A stretch of DNA of 64,000 nt from Prochlorococcus sp. AG-402-M18. GTDB lineage: Bacteria; Cyanobacteriota; Cyanobacteriia; PCC-6307; Cyanobiaceae. Shown piece by piece: positions 47,895 through 57,787 of the stretch (position 1 is the first letter of the stretch; every line of letters begins with the position of its first letter). Both the position numbers and the translations under genes were made by a program. The stretch is from the NCBI GenBank assembly GCA_003216595.1, contig QCIQ01000001.1:159415-223414 (forward strand), written 5' to 3'. Below the pieces are notes generated by a model. It worked only from the letters and a program-made list of their open reading frames with translations, ran no database searches and was not told the DNA's origin.

Positions 47895-48201
47895 GTTGTT
47901 TAATAAGTTTTGAGCATCCTACTAAAGAATTGGCGTTTCTACGAAATAATTTAAATAATTTGATGTTCAATCGTTTCTGTCAGAATTTATTAATTTGCTT
48001 GGTATTGATTGACCAGCCTAGAGTTGGTGGCTTTCTACTGCGAAATACCTTATTTATAGTTTAGCAGAGTAAAATCCTAGTTCTGGAATGAATAGTCTAG
48101 ATTTAAACTAATTATTGATAACTTGATCAATTAGGCTTTTCTATATATTATGGTCTTGTTTAAGAAACATTAAAAAGGATAACATCACTTATTGGTTAGT
48201 A
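47895..48201. other. 307-base gap between psb30 and the Gdt1-type gene
   Basis: Divergent region that should hold the psb30 promoter (minus strand) and that of the Gdt1-type pair. A 72-codon plus-strand ORF crosses psb30 and this gap, but looks like its antisense shadow. No hairpin stands out. Confidence 0.4.
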
Positions 48202-48549
48202 ATGGGTCAACCTAATTCAGATTTTAAAATTGAGAAGAGTGACGCAAACGATTCGAATTCTTTTTTTAGTATATTAATTACATCTTTTAGTACTATTTTT
48301 TTAGCGGAGTTAGGTGACAAGACTCAACTTGCTACATTAATTCTTTCAGCCCAATCGGGAAGACCTCTAATTATCTTCATTGCTGCTGCTCTAGCACTTA
48401 TTACAACAAGCCTTCTAGGAGTTCTAATCGGTAGGTGGATAGCAAATAATTTACCCAGACAACGATTTACAATAGTTTCAGGAATAATTATGTTAAGTTT
48501 AGGAATATACTTAGTATCACAAGGTTTAATTGACTTTGTTCAAAATTAG
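48202..48549 (+). CDS. Gdt1/UPF0016 transporter, half-size protein 1
   Basis: Membrane cation transporter of the Gdt1/TMEM165 family; the cyanobacterial member Mnx exports manganese to the thylakoid lumen or periplasm. One copy of the signature is visible (FLAELGDKTQLATLIL, with the E-x-G-D-K-T core) and three helices (about 25-45, 50-75, 92-112). The usual protein is twice as long with two such units; here the halves are separate genes 15 bases apart, and would form a heterodimer. The hydrophilic 25-residue N-terminus is unusual. Confidence 0.87.
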   Translation: MGQPNSDFKIEKSDANDSNSFFSILITSFSTIFLAELGDKTQLATLILSAQSGRPLIIFIAAALALITTSLLGVLIGRWIANNLPRQRFTIVSGIIMLSLGIYLVSQGLIDFVQN

Positions 48550-48564
48550 AAATTAACTAATTTA

Positions 48565-48861
48565 ATGATTCTAACGCTACTTTTCACAACATTTGTCACT
48601 GTATTTTTAGCTGAAATGGGCGACAAGACTCAATTAACAACTATAACTTTAAGTAGTACAACTAATAAACCATTAGCAGTATTTATTGGATCGTCAATTG
48701 CACTTATATTAGCTACCCTTTTAGGGGTTTTGGCTGGTGGATCTATTGCTAATCTAATCCCTGCGTTCTTGCTTAAACTACTATCTGGAATAGTATTCTT
48801 AATTATAGGTATTAAACTTTTAGAACAATTCAAAAAAGAATCTACAAATGATGGCCAGTGA
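48565..48861 (+). CDS. Gdt1/UPF0016 transporter, half-size protein 2
   Basis: Second half-size unit: FLAEMGDKTQLTTITL near the start, then LAVFIGSSIALILATLLGVL and LKLLSGIVFLIIGIKLLEQF, three helices in 98 residues. Paired with the gene directly upstream; family knowledge predicts antiparallel assembly. Manganese or calcium is the likely substrate, relevant for photosystem II, but the ion is inference. Confidence 0.88.
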   Translation: MILTLLFTTFVTVFLAEMGDKTQLTTITLSSTTNKPLAVFIGSSIALILATLLGVLAGGSIANLIPAFLLKLLSGIVFLIIGIKLLEQFKKESTNDGQ

Positions 48862-48941
48862 ACTAAAATTATTATCAAAAATTTAGTCTTATTCTTATAA
48901 GGCACAAATCCAAGAAATTAAATTAATTTGCATACTTTATT

Positions 48942-51233
48942 ATGACATCAGTCTTAACAATACTAGAAAGTCTCGATAATGAGGATGGCCTTGAGATTTC
49001 GAAACTTGAGAAGACGTTAAAACTGACAAAGAAGATTGATAGAGATAATTTGAACATTGCAATTAAAGCACTTACAAAACTAGGTATAGTTGAAAATAAT
49101 ATCGACGAGAAGCTGAGTATTAAGAGAGATACTGAATTTCTACAAGGAAGGGTTCGTTGTAGTAGTAAAGGATATTGTTTTGTTGTTAGAGAAGATCAAG
49201 GAGAAGACATTTACATTAGAGAAGCTAACTTGAATAATGCATGGCATGGTGATTCTGTAATTGTATTAATTACTAAAGATGGAGTAAAAAGAAGAGCTCC
49301 TGAAGGATCAATTCAATGTGTATTACAAAGATATAATGATATTTTGCTGGCAAAGGTAGAACCAAGCAAACTCACAGGAGAATTAAAGGCCTACCCTTTA
49401 GACGATAGAATAGCCGTGACAATTGAGCTCGAGAATGATATTGATGTTAATTACAATATTAATAATAAAGATTTAATCTATGAAATAAAGATAATTAAGT
49501 ATCCAATTGCACAATTCAAAGCAAAAGCTAAAATTGTTAGAGAGTTGTCAATAAATGCTGGTGTAGATGGTGATATTGAATTATTACTTTCAAAGAATAA
49601 TATCTTTAGACATATTGAAGCTCCAAAGATTGCTCCCAAAAAAATTCCTTTAAAAGGAAGGGAAGATTTAACTAGTCAACCTTCATTATTGTTTGAAAGT
49701 TGGGAATCAAAAAATTCTCCATCTTTGCCTGCATTATTTGCTGAACCTTATGAAGGTGGCAATAGAATTTGGCTTCACGCTCCCACTATTGCAGAAAGAG
49801 TTAATTTAGGCGGAAAACTAGATAAATATCTAAAAGAGAAAGGAGAAGTTATTTGTTTGGGAAATAGCTGGTTAGAGTTCCTCAATCAATCACTTGCATC
49901 AGCATCTGATTTAAAATTAAATGAAAAATGTGATGCTATTTCATTAATTATAGACATCAATAGTGTAGGTACAATAACTGATTGGAAATTTATTTTAAGT
50001 ACTATTAAACCACAAAAACTTATCACTTCAAAGCATCTTAAGGCTATTAATAATAGAAAAGCAACATCTAAATCAGTTCCAATTACACTTAAGCCTATTA
50101 AAGATAATCTAGAGGTCATTTATAATATCATACATTGTTCAAAACTTATCAATAAAACTAACAATGTTTGTATAAAATTAGACGAAAGCGTACCTAATCT
50201 TGAAAGATTAAGTGAGTTACAAAAAACCTTTCCAGGTAGGGACTTTCACGGATGGTCAAAGACATACGACAGTTTCGATCCTCAATCAATAATTGATGTA
50301 TATATTAGACTATCGAATAATATTCTAGCTAAACATCTATTTGGCTATAAATTACCATTTATTTATAAAGAACACGAAGAAATTGATCAATCATCTATTA
50401 ATGAATTATCAAAAACAGCGTTATCTCTAGATAAAAAATTAATTGTTAACGTAGATGGTACAGTAACAACATCAGAGTTAATAAAATCTTTTGAATCAAG
50501 TACTGAAAAGCAAATACTTCATAAGCTTATGAAGCATATTATTCCAGGAAAGCATTTAAAACTATTTAAAGATGTCCCCAATCTAAATAATGAGGAATTA
50601 AAATACAAAATAACCAACAATAATATTGAATCTCCATGGACTTGCCCCTCATTAAATTATTGGAACGTATATAATCAATTTGTTCTATGTTCACTTTTAA
50701 CTGATGGTAAAAATAAAGCCACAAGCCGAAGTAAAGAAACAGTCAATTTAGGTAAAAAAGATAGCTGGAATGATGTTCATTGGGATATTTTTTCATCTAA
50801 AATCAACGAGAATATTGATAAAAATTCAAATTTAAGGTTAGTTCATAATTTAAATGAAATAAGAAAAAAAACTAAATCATTTAGAAATAATATTATTTCA
50901 ATTGCTCAAGGAAGGGAAGCTCAGAAAATTATTGGTAAAGAAGTATGTGCAATTATTACTGGAGTACAAAGTTATGGTTTTTTTGCAGAGATAGATGATT
51001 TAACTACCGAGGGATTAGTCCATGTGAGTACATTAGGTGACGACTGGTACGAATATAGATCTAGGCAAAACCTTTTAGTCGGAAGAAAGAACAAAAAGAC
51101 TTATCAATTAGCACAAAAAATAAACGTTAGAGTTTTAAAAGTAGATATTCTGAAAAATCAAGTAGACCTAGAACTTGTAAAGGAGAATGAAACTGAATTA
51201 AAAAATGATTTGGATATCGATACTGATAACTAA
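48942..51233 (+). CDS. RNase R-like protein with degenerate active site
   Basis: 763 residues with RNase R architecture: an N-terminal helix-turn-helix-like part, a cold-shock domain (GRVRCSSKGYCFVVRED, HGDSVIVLI), a region matching RNB, and a C-terminal S1 domain (GKEVCAIITGVQSYGFFAEI). The catalytic IDGEDAxDFDDA block, expected after GREDLTSQPS (about 239-248), reads LLFESWESKNSPSLPALFAE, with no aspartate. The SPIRRY motif is replaced by CPSLNYWN (568-575). RNA binding is likely kept and exonuclease activity lost. The compact RNB gene at 30.8 kb may be the active enzyme. ubiX follows after 6 bases. Confidence 0.85.
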   Translation: MTSVLTILESLDNEDGLEISKLEKTLKLTKKIDRDNLNIAIKALTKLGIVENNIDEKLSIKRDTEFLQGRVRCSSKGYCFVVREDQGEDIYIREANLNNAWHGDSVIVLITKDGVKRRAPEGSIQCVLQRYNDILLAKVEPSKLTGELKAYPLDDRIAVTIELENDIDVNYNINNKDLIYEIKIIKYPIAQFKAKAKIVRELSINAGVDGDIELLLSKNNIFRHIEAPKIAPKKIPLKGREDLTSQPSLLFESWESKNSPSLPALFAEPYEGGNRIWLHAPTIAERVNLGGKLDKYLKEKGEVICLGNSWLEFLNQSLASASDLKLNEKCDAISLIIDINSVGTITDWKFILSTIKPQKLITSKHLKAINNRKATSKSVPITLKPIKDNLEVIYNIIHCSKLINKTNNVCIKLDESVPNLERLSELQKTFPGRDFHGWSKTYDSFDPQSIIDVYIRLSNNILAKHLFGYKLPFIYKEHEEIDQSSINELSKTALSLDKKLIVNVDGTVTTSELIKSFESSTEKQILHKLMKHIIPGKHLKLFKDVPNLNNEELKYKITNNNIESPWTCPSLNYWNVYNQFVLCSLLTDGKNKATSRSKETVNLGKKDSWNDVHWDIFSSKINENIDKNSNLRLVHNLNEIRKKTKSFRNNIISIAQGREAQKIIGKEVCAIITGVQSYGFFAEIDDLTTEGLVHVSTLGDDWYEYRSRQNLLVGRKNKKTYQLAQKINVRVLKVDILKNQVDLELVKENETELKNDLDIDTDN

Positions 51234-51239
51234 TAAATA

Positions 51240-51848
51240 ATGAATAGTATTGTTGTTGCAATAACTGGTGCTTCTGCTATGCAAATAGGTGAGCGATCAA
51301 TACAGGTTTTGTTAGAAAATGACAAATCTGTAGAATTAATCCTTAGCAAAGGAGCTTACGAAGTAGCCAAAAGTGAACGTAGTATAAATATTCCTGTTGA
51401 GCCAAATTCCCAAAGAGATTTTTGGAGAAATAAACTACATGTTAACTCAGGGGAATTAACCTGCTATAGATGGAATGATCATTCTGCGTCAATTGCTAGT
51501 GGTAGTTATAAAACTAAGGGTATGGTGATTGTTCCATGCTCAATGGGAACCTTGGGAAGAATTGCTTCTGGGTTTTCATTAGATTTAATAGAGAGATGTG
51601 CTGATGTTCACTTAAAGGAGAATAGACCTTTAATTATTTCTCCAAGGGAATCACCATTAAATTTAATTCATATAGAAAATATAAAACGGTTAGCACATGC
51701 TGGAGCGTTAATTGTTCCGCCAATTCCAGCTTGGTATACAAACCCGCAAACGATAGAAGATATTATTGATTTTATAGTAGTTAGATTATTTGATTCCCTT
51801 GGAGAGAATTTAAATTATATTAAAAGATGGGATGGTCCGATCAAATGA
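51240..51848 (+). CDS. ubiX: Flavin prenyltransferase UbiX
   Basis: Makes prenylated FMN, the cofactor of UbiD decarboxylases, using FMN and dimethylallyl phosphate. The FMN loop VAITGASAMQIGERSIQVL, the middle VIVPCSMGTLGRIASG and the late RPLIISPRESPLNLIHIENI are family hallmarks. At 202 residues it is normal. Four-base overlap (ATGA) with the next gene. Supports plastoquinone-type or related prenylated-flavin chemistry. Confidence 0.95.
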   Translation: MNSIVVAITGASAMQIGERSIQVLLENDKSVELILSKGAYEVAKSERSINIPVEPNSQRDFWRNKLHVNSGELTCYRWNDHSASIASGSYKTKGMVIVPCSMGTLGRIASGFSLDLIERCADVHLKENRPLIISPRESPLNLIHIENIKRLAHAGALIVPPIPAWYTNPQTIEDIIDFIVVRLFDSLGENLNYIKRWDGPIK

Positions 51849-52387
51849 AATTCAATTATTTAATGAAAGGAATTCCATTTTTGTCTACATTATTAATAAT
51901 AATCTTTCTATGCATCAGTAATCAAAAAGTAAACACTAAACTAAAAATACTAATTTGGAATACACCTTCACTTACATTAGGTAATTATATTGCTATATCA
52001 ACAGCTTCTGGTTTTATTTTTTCTTACATAATAACAAATAATATTGCTAAAGCATATCAAACAAGAGCAAAAGAATCACTGAGATATAAAAAATATGATA
52101 ATTATGAAGAGACTTATGATAATATAGAAACAAATACCAACATTGGATACGATAATACTTTAATAGAGAGAAATATTAAAGATCCATCCCCTACAATTGA
52201 TGCAAGTTTTAGAATAATAGGAAGAAAAGATGGGAGTTATAAAAATTATACAAAAAAGAATTCTGAATATGATGCATCCATAGAATTAGATGAACAATAC
52301 GATAAAAGATATGAAGATTCTGAAACTTTCAATAACTTAAAGTCTATATCTAATGATTGGAATGATGAATCTTATTCTAGATGGTAA
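51845..52387 (+). CDS. Two-helix hypothetical membrane protein (180 aa)
   Basis: Two N-terminal helices (FLSTLLIIIFLCIS and YIAISTASGFIFSYIIT) joined by a short loop, then a long hydrophilic tail rich in Tyr, Asp, Asn and Glu. The first 70 residues have LapA-like spacing, but I cannot confirm the family. A conserved-looking piece is IDASFRIIGRKDGSY. I start at the ATG overlapping the ubiX stop; the frame is open six codons further upstream. Function unknown. Confidence 0.65.
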   Translation: MKFNYLMKGIPFLSTLLIIIFLCISNQKVNTKLKILIWNTPSLTLGNYIAISTASGFIFSYIITNNIAKAYQTRAKESLRYKKYDNYEETYDNIETNTNIGYDNTLIERNIKDPSPTIDASFRIIGRKDGSYKNYTKKNSEYDASIELDEQYDKRYEDSETFNNLKSISNDWNDESYSRW

Positions 52388-52460
52388 ACATGGAATATAG
52401 CAATATTTTTAATCAGAAATATCTCAACAAGCATTTTATTTAATTTGCTAAAATAAAAAA

Positions 52461-53012
52461 ATGGAAAATCAAAAGCCCTACAACAAAATCGATTCAATAA
52501 GTGAAGTGAAAAATTCTGATTCTGATTCTATAGAAATTAATGAACCGTCCCCTGTTTTAAATAATGATTCAAAAATATTAGAAAAAGAGAAAAAAGCTAC
52601 TGACACCAATGTTGAAAAACCACCCATCCCTAAAAAGCCAGTAAAACCTCCAAAGTTAGAGGATAAACCTTTTGATGAGTTTATAATTAATCATTTAATT
52701 CCTGGATTAAAGTCGTCAATAGAAAAGAAAGGAACATTAGTTTATGATATTAAGTTAATCGAAGGAACAAGACCAGTCGTAGGTGGTAATTGCTGGATGG
52801 TTTTTTGTGAGTTGTCTGAGCAAAGAAAATTTTGGCTTTGTTTTAATAAAGATCTAATTACCTCAGACAAAACTATATTATTAGCCGAGTCAAATACTGA
52901 TCCAAGTATTGTTGAATCATTTCTTATTGACGAAAAAAAGACTACATTACCATTACTTATTTCAAGAGTACTACAAAGATTAAATGGCCAGAAATGGATT
53001 GGGGCTAATTGA
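52461..53012 (+). CDS. DUF2996 family protein
   Basis: 183 residues in two parts: a disordered, Pro/Lys-rich N-terminus (EKPPIPKKPVKPPKLEDKP) and a compact C-terminal domain (FIINHLIPGLKSSIEKKGTL, GGNCWMVFCELSEQRKFWLC) ending in KWIGAN. This matches DUF2996, found in cyanobacteria and plastids; the biochemical role is unknown. No signal or helix. Begins 73 bases after the two-helix membrane gene. Confidence 0.78.
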   Translation: MENQKPYNKIDSISEVKNSDSDSIEINEPSPVLNNDSKILEKEKKATDTNVEKPPIPKKPVKPPKLEDKPFDEFIINHLIPGLKSSIEKKGTLVYDIKLIEGTRPVVGGNCWMVFCELSEQRKFWLCFNKDLITSDKTILLAESNTDPSIVESFLIDEKKTTLPLLISRVLQRLNGQKWIGAN

Positions 53013-53051
53013 TTTGATCTTATTCTCAAGTAAATGATAGATCCAACATAG

Positions 53052-53071
53052 GTTATTAATTAACTAATAAC
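53052..53071. repeat. 7-bp inverted repeat in the tldD leader
   Basis: GTTATTA and TAATAAC pair across a 6-base loop, 72 bases before the tldD start and 40 bases after the DUF2996 stop. No T-run follows; weak terminator or chance. Confidence 0.3.
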
Positions 53072-53142
53072 AACAAATATTTCTTCTTAAGATTAACGTA
53101 CGCACTTTAGCAAATCAAATGCCATAATAAGAAAAAAAAAAA

Positions 53143-54588
53143 TTGACTAACACATTACTAACTAAACAAAATCAAAATTTGTTATTTCATATTTTTGACG
53201 AAACTTTAAAACCACAAATTGAAGAATTACTATATCTTGGCAAATCTGCAGGAGCGGATCTTGTAGAAGTATTTCTTGAAAAGTCAGACAACATATCACT
53301 TCTAGCGGAGCAAGATGATATTTCAAATGTGAGTCCCTCTTTTGGCATTGGAGCAGGTATTAGGGTATTTCTTGGCAAAAAAGATGGTTTCGTTAGCACC
53401 AACGACTTATCCAAAGCTGGCCTTCTCTTTGCTCTTAATCAAGCATTGGGGATGTTAGGTCTCGTAACTGGATCGAAAACAAATAACAAATTTGAAGGTT
53501 TATCTGATTTGAGTGATTTTGGTAAAAAAAAGAATGCATGGTTGGAATTTATACCAGATCTCGATGAATCCACTCTTAAATTATTGGAAGCAACAAAATT
53601 ATTAGGTGATAAAAATAAAAATCTACAAGTAAGAAGAGCTAGTTATTCCAGGAATTGGCAAGAAGTTCTTGTTGCTGCTTCAGATGGGGTGTTTGCTAGA
53701 GACATCCGACTTCATCAAACGGTTGGTATAAATGTAATAGCTCAGAAAGATAACAACCGCTCGACTTCTGCCAGAAGATATGGAAGTTCTGATAATCCAG
53801 ACGATTTAAGAAATTGGAAAATTGAAAAAAGTGCTAACGAATTGAATGAAAGTGCTCAGAAAATGCTCTATGCAGGATATGTTGAAGCAGGTCAAATGCC
53901 TGTTGTACTTGCCAATAAATTTGGAGGAGTGATATTCCATGAAGCTTGTGGTCATCTTCTCGAAACAACTCAATTAGAAAGAGGAACCTCTCCTTTTCAT
54001 GACTCTCTAGACAAACAAATTGCTCACGAAGCTGTAAGTGCCGTTGATGAAGGTATTACAAATCATGCTTTTGGCTCAATATCAATGGATGACGAAGGAA
54101 TGGAACCAGAAAATACTTTGCTAATTGAAAATGGGATATTAAAAAAATTCCTTTCTGATAGAGCAGGCTCTTTAAGGACTGGACATCCAAGAACTGGTAG
54201 TGGAAGGAGGCAAAATTTCTCATACGCTGCTGCAAGCCGTATGAGGAATACATACATCAAACAAGGTAATTTCTCTCCTGATGAATTAATAAAAAGTGTT
54301 GATGATGGACTTTATTGTAAATCGATGGGAGGAGGTAGCGTAGGGCCCACAGGTCAGTTTAACTTCTCAGTTGAGGAGGGATATTTAATAAAGAATGGAA
54401 AGCTTGAAAAACCTGTTAAGGGAGCAACCTTAATCGGTGAAGCAAAAGAAATTCTACCAAGAATATCTATGTGTGCTAATGATTTAGATCATGCCGCCGG
54501 TTTTTGTGGCTCTGTAAGTGGAAGTGTCAACGTTACTGTAGGTCAACCACATATAAAAGTAGATTCAATCACTGTAGGAGGTAGGTAA
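53143..54588 (+). CDS. tldD: TldD-type metalloprotease subunit
   Basis: Catalytic subunit of the TldD/TldE heterodimer, which cleaves unfolded or leader peptides. The zinc motif HEACGH (His 266 and 270) is intact in GGVIFHEACGHLLETTQ. Further family segments are the N-terminal LGKSAGADLVEVFLEKSDN, GLYCKSMGGGSVGPTGQFNF and the late CGSVSGSVNVTVGQPHI. At 481 residues it is full length. The start is TTG, as no ATG precedes the first conserved residues. pmbA follows after 2 bases. Confidence 0.94.
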   Translation: MTNTLLTKQNQNLLFHIFDETLKPQIEELLYLGKSAGADLVEVFLEKSDNISLLAEQDDISNVSPSFGIGAGIRVFLGKKDGFVSTNDLSKAGLLFALNQALGMLGLVTGSKTNNKFEGLSDLSDFGKKKNAWLEFIPDLDESTLKLLEATKLLGDKNKNLQVRRASYSRNWQEVLVAASDGVFARDIRLHQTVGINVIAQKDNNRSTSARRYGSSDNPDDLRNWKIEKSANELNESAQKMLYAGYVEAGQMPVVLANKFGGVIFHEACGHLLETTQLERGTSPFHDSLDKQIAHEAVSAVDEGITNHAFGSISMDDEGMEPENTLLIENGILKKFLSDRAGSLRTGHPRTGSGRRQNFSYAAASRMRNTYIKQGNFSPDELIKSVDDGLYCKSMGGGSVGPTGQFNFSVEEGYLIKNGKLEKPVKGATLIGEAKEILPRISMCANDLDHAAGFCGSVSGSVNVTVGQPHIKVDSITVGGR

Positions 54589-54590
54589 AA

Positions 54591-55979
54591 ATGAATAATT
54601 CAATTGCTAATCAACAGATATTCAAATTAGATTCAGAATATCTGAATAGTCTTTTAAAAAAATATAGTTATGAATCAGAAATTAAAAAATGGGATATGGG
54701 TGCATCATCTAGTAGAGATTTGTCTGTACAAGTTCAACAAGGTAATGCTAAACAGTTAAAAGGATCTCAAAGGAATTCAATGACATTAAGAGTATGGAAT
54801 AAATATAATCAAGTAGGCATAACTACTACTTCTGATTTAACTAGTGATGGCATCAATAAAGCAATGAGAGGAGCAATTGAAGCAAGCCTTTTCGGAAATG
54901 AAAAAGAATCACCAGAATTTTCTCCATTAGCTAAATCAGAAATAGAGGAAATAACTTCTAAGATTTCTAATCCTCATTCGATTGATGAGTTACTTACAAT
55001 TCTAAAGAATGCTGAGAAACAATTATTAGATACTCATCAATCTATAGATTCTGTTCCATATAATGGATTAAATGAAACTTATATAGAAAGAATATATATA
55101 AATAGTGAGGGAGCTAATAGACATATGAAACTATCACAATCTTCTATATATTTGTATGCAAAAGCGCAGGAGGAAAACAAAAAGCCTAGAAGTGCAGGCA
55201 GCATACGAATTAAATCTAGTATAGATGAACTTGATATAAAATCTTGTATAAACGAAACATCTAATAAGTTAATTAGTCACTTAAAGTATAAATCTATAGA
55301 TACTAAGAAGTATCTAGTGTGTTTTACACCTGAGGCATTTCTTCAACTAATAAATGCTTTTAGTTCAATGTTTAATGCACGATCAATTATTGATGGGCTA
55401 AGTTTGATGAAAGAAGACTCAATTGGTGATCAAATTTCAGTTTCTAATCTAGACATAAGCGACGAGGGGCTTCACCCTGAAAACGTTGGTGCATTTAGTT
55501 TTGATGGTGAAGGCACTCCAACACAAAATATAAAATTGATCTCTAAAGGTATATTGACTAACTTACTTCATTCAGAGGCGACTGCAAGGAAGTTTGGCGT
55601 TAAACCAACAGGGCATGCCGGATTAGGAGCAAAGGTATCGGTTTCTCCCGATTGGCTAATTGTAAGCAACAACGGTTCTGAAAATGATAAAAATGAAAGT
55701 CTAAATGTTAAAGATACACTCAATGAATTTATTTTAATTGATGAGCTCTCTGCCATTCATTCAGGTGTAAAAGCTAGCCAAGGTTCATTCTCTTTGCCCT
55801 TTGATGGTTGGATCGTTAATGATGGGAAAAAGACATCAATAGATGCCGCAACAGTTGCAGGAGATATATTATTCGTATTAAAGAGTATTGTGAAAATTGA
55901 AAATGAACAGATCGTTACTCACCAAGGCATAAGCCCTCATGTATGGGTTGAAAACATGTCAATAACTGGTGAAGCGTGA
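54591..55979 (+). CDS. pmbA: PmbA/TldE, non-catalytic partner of TldD
   Basis: Partner subunit of TldD that lacks the zinc motif but shares the fold. The C-terminal half carries the family pattern [34 protein letters not shown] and [17 protein letters not shown]. At 462 residues it is full length. The tight spacing to tldD and the overlap with fmt show one transcript. Substrate unknown in cyanobacteria. Confidence 0.92.
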   Translation: MNNSIANQQIFKLDSEYLNSLLKKYSYESEIKKWDMGASSSRDLSVQVQQGNAKQLKGSQRNSMTLRVWNKYNQVGITTTSDLTSDGINKAMRGAIEASLFGNEKESPEFSPLAKSEIEEITSKISNPHSIDELLTILKNAEKQLLDTHQSIDSVPYNGLNETYIERIYINSEGANRHMKLSQSSIYLYAKAQEENKKPRSAGSIRIKSSIDELDIKSCINETSNKLISHLKYKSIDTKKYLVCFTPEAFLQLINAFSSMFNARSIIDGLSLMKEDSIGDQISVSNLDISDEGLHPENVGAFSFDGEGTPTQNIKLISKGILTNLLHSEATARKFGVKPTGHAGLGAKVSVSPDWLIVSNNGSENDKNESLNVKDTLNEFILIDELSAIHSGVKASQGSFSLPFDGWIVNDGKKTSIDAATVAGDILFVLKSIVKIENEQIVTHQGISPHVWVENMSITGEA

Positions 55980-56986
55980 AGATAGTTTTTTGGGGAACGC
56001 CTAAATATGCTGCTGAAAATTTAATAAACATAGTCAAAGCTGGACAAGATGTAATTGCAGTAATTACACAGCCAGATAGAAGGCGTGGTCGTGGTAAGAA
56101 ATTGCTCCCTTCCCCAGTAAAAGAAGCAGCTATAGAATTATCTATACCTGTCTATACTACACAATCAATAAGTAGTGATCAAAATACAAAAGATATACTC
56201 AAAGAATTGAACGCAGATGCTTATGTTGTTGTAGCTTTTGGTCAAATCCTGCCAAAAGAAATTTTAGATCAGCCAAAAAAGGGATGCTGGAATAGCCATG
56301 CATCCTTACTACCTGTATGGAGAGGAGCAGCACCAATTCAGTGGAGCATTCTTAATGATGATGAAAAGACAGGTATTTGTATTATGTCAATGGAAGAAGG
56401 GCTTGATACAGGACCGGTTATTGATCAAGAGCACACGCCGATTACTGATTCAGATAATCTAGAAGTACTAAGTAATAGATTATCGAACATTTCATCGAAG
56501 CTTTTAGTTAAATCACTGGAAAGGATAAGGCTTGTTAAATCCTTAAACAAATCATCAATTTTAGATGAATTAAAAGCTATCGATCAATCAATGTTAAATG
56601 GTAAACCTAGTTATGCAAGACAAATAAAAAAAGAAGATTATTTAATAGATTGGAATCAAAATTCAAGAACAATAATAAAGCGAATACAGGGACTGTATCC
56701 AAATGCATATTCAGTTTATAATGCTAAAAGAATAAAAATTCTAGACGCAAATAGATTACCCAATGAAGAACATTTAAACGTAGATAAAAATATTTATAAT
56801 GTATTAAGAGAAAAAGGAAGGCCTGGTGAAATTCTTATGATAAGTAGAGAAATCGGAATAATAATAATGTCAAAAGATTATCCAATTCAAATTAAATATG
56901 CTCAACTTGAAGGTAAAAAAGGAACGGACGGTTTTACTTTGTCAATTCAATCTAATCTAAAGACGAAAAATATATTGGGAAGCTAA
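55976..56986 (+). CDS. fmt: Methionyl-tRNA formyltransferase
   Basis: Formylates initiator Met-tRNA with 10-formyl-THF. The N-terminal [13 protein letters not shown], the catalytic [20 protein letters not shown] and [15 protein letters not shown] are diagnostic; the C-terminal OB-like domain begins near residue 210. At 336 residues it is normal. GTG start overlapping the pmbA stop by four bases. The 3' end overlaps the convergent TerC-type gene by 4 bases. Confidence 0.96.
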   Translation: MKIVFWGTPKYAAENLINIVKAGQDVIAVITQPDRRRGRGKKLLPSPVKEAAIELSIPVYTTQSISSDQNTKDILKELNADAYVVVAFGQILPKEILDQPKKGCWNSHASLLPVWRGAAPIQWSILNDDEKTGICIMSMEEGLDTGPVIDQEHTPITDSDNLEVLSNRLSNISSKLLVKSLERIRLVKSLNKSSILDELKAIDQSMLNGKPSYARQIKKEDYLIDWNQNSRTIIKRIQGLYPNAYSVYNAKRIKILDANRLPNEEHLNVDKNIYNVLREKGRPGEILMISREIGIIIMSKDYPIQIKYAQLEGKKGTDGFTLSIQSNLKTKNILGS

Positions 56987-57702
56987 GTATTGACAATATC
57001 ATATTTTCGTGAAAAACCCCATAGGAAAAGACAAAGCATTAGTAAAAAGAATAAGTATTCCGGTATAACTAATTTGTAAAATATTAACTGAACAATTAAC
57101 TTTACTCCAATAATTGCAACTGCAATATAACCAGCTTTCTCAAGATTAATATAAATCTCCAACCATTTAATGAATAATCCAGAAGTGAAGCGTAATGCAA
57201 TAACACCAATAATTGCTCCGGTAATAACTAAAAGAAATTGATCGCTGATTGCCACCGCCGCTGTAATACTATCGATAGAAAAGGCTAAATCAGTTACAGA
57301 CAATAAAAGAATAACCTTTAAAAGGGAAGTTTTAAATTTGTGAGTATTGATTTCATCATTATTAGTTGACTGATTGTTGTTAAAAACGAATAACTTTGAA
57401 ATTGATAGAGATATTAAGTAAATACCACCAATTAGTTTAACTGGCCAAAAGTTCAAGAAGAATTGAGCTGTTAAAATGACAAGTATTCTCAATAATAAAG
57501 CAATAAATATTCCTATATTCAGTGCTTTTTTTTGAAGATCAATATTATTTAGGTTCTTTGTTATTGAGGCTAGAGCAACAGCATTATCAGCAGACAAGAC
57601 AAGCTCTAACGAGATAATAATTGGCAGAAGGGGAGCTAATTCTACCCATCTGTCAATACCATCAAGTAAAGGAGTTAAGGATCTAAGAGATGCTGAATCC
57701 AT
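56983..57702 (-). CDS. TerC-family integral membrane protein
   Basis: Seven predicted helices in 239 residues. Two acidic intramembrane motifs define the family: [17 protein letters not shown] near the start and [17 protein letters not shown] in the middle. TerC homologues are linked to tellurite resistance and to manganese or thylakoid biogenesis (plant and cyanobacterial relatives); the exact ion is inference. Together with the Gdt1-type pair it is a second possible manganese-handling membrane protein here. Divergent from the 222-aa gene. Confidence 0.87.
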   Translation of the reverse strand: MDSASLRSLTPLLDGIDRWVELAPLLPIIISLELVLSADNAVALASITKNLNNIDLQKKALNIGIFIALLLRILVILTAQFFLNFWPVKLIGGIYLISLSISKLFVFNNNQSTNNDEINTHKFKTSLLKVILLLSVTDLAFSIDSITAAVAISDQFLLVITGAIIGVIALRFTSGLFIKWLEIYINLEKAGYIAVAIIGVKLIVQLIFYKLVIPEYLFFLLMLCLFLWGFSRKYDIVNT

Positions 57703-57787
57703 TAAATTACAAAAAAAGAGCTATCAATACTCCCTATTTGGTATATGTTAACGCTAATAATTCTATTTAGGCTAATTCAAAAGGGTT

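Noticed and set aside
47846-48064. 72-codon plus-strand ORF opposite psb30
   Set aside because: Overlaps psb30 on the other strand and has no family-like segment; the short membrane peptide is the better explanation.
54056-54260. Two overlapping 65-codon antisense ORFs in tldD
   Set aside because: Two frames open at once opposite a conserved stretch indicates codon-composition shadow, not genes.
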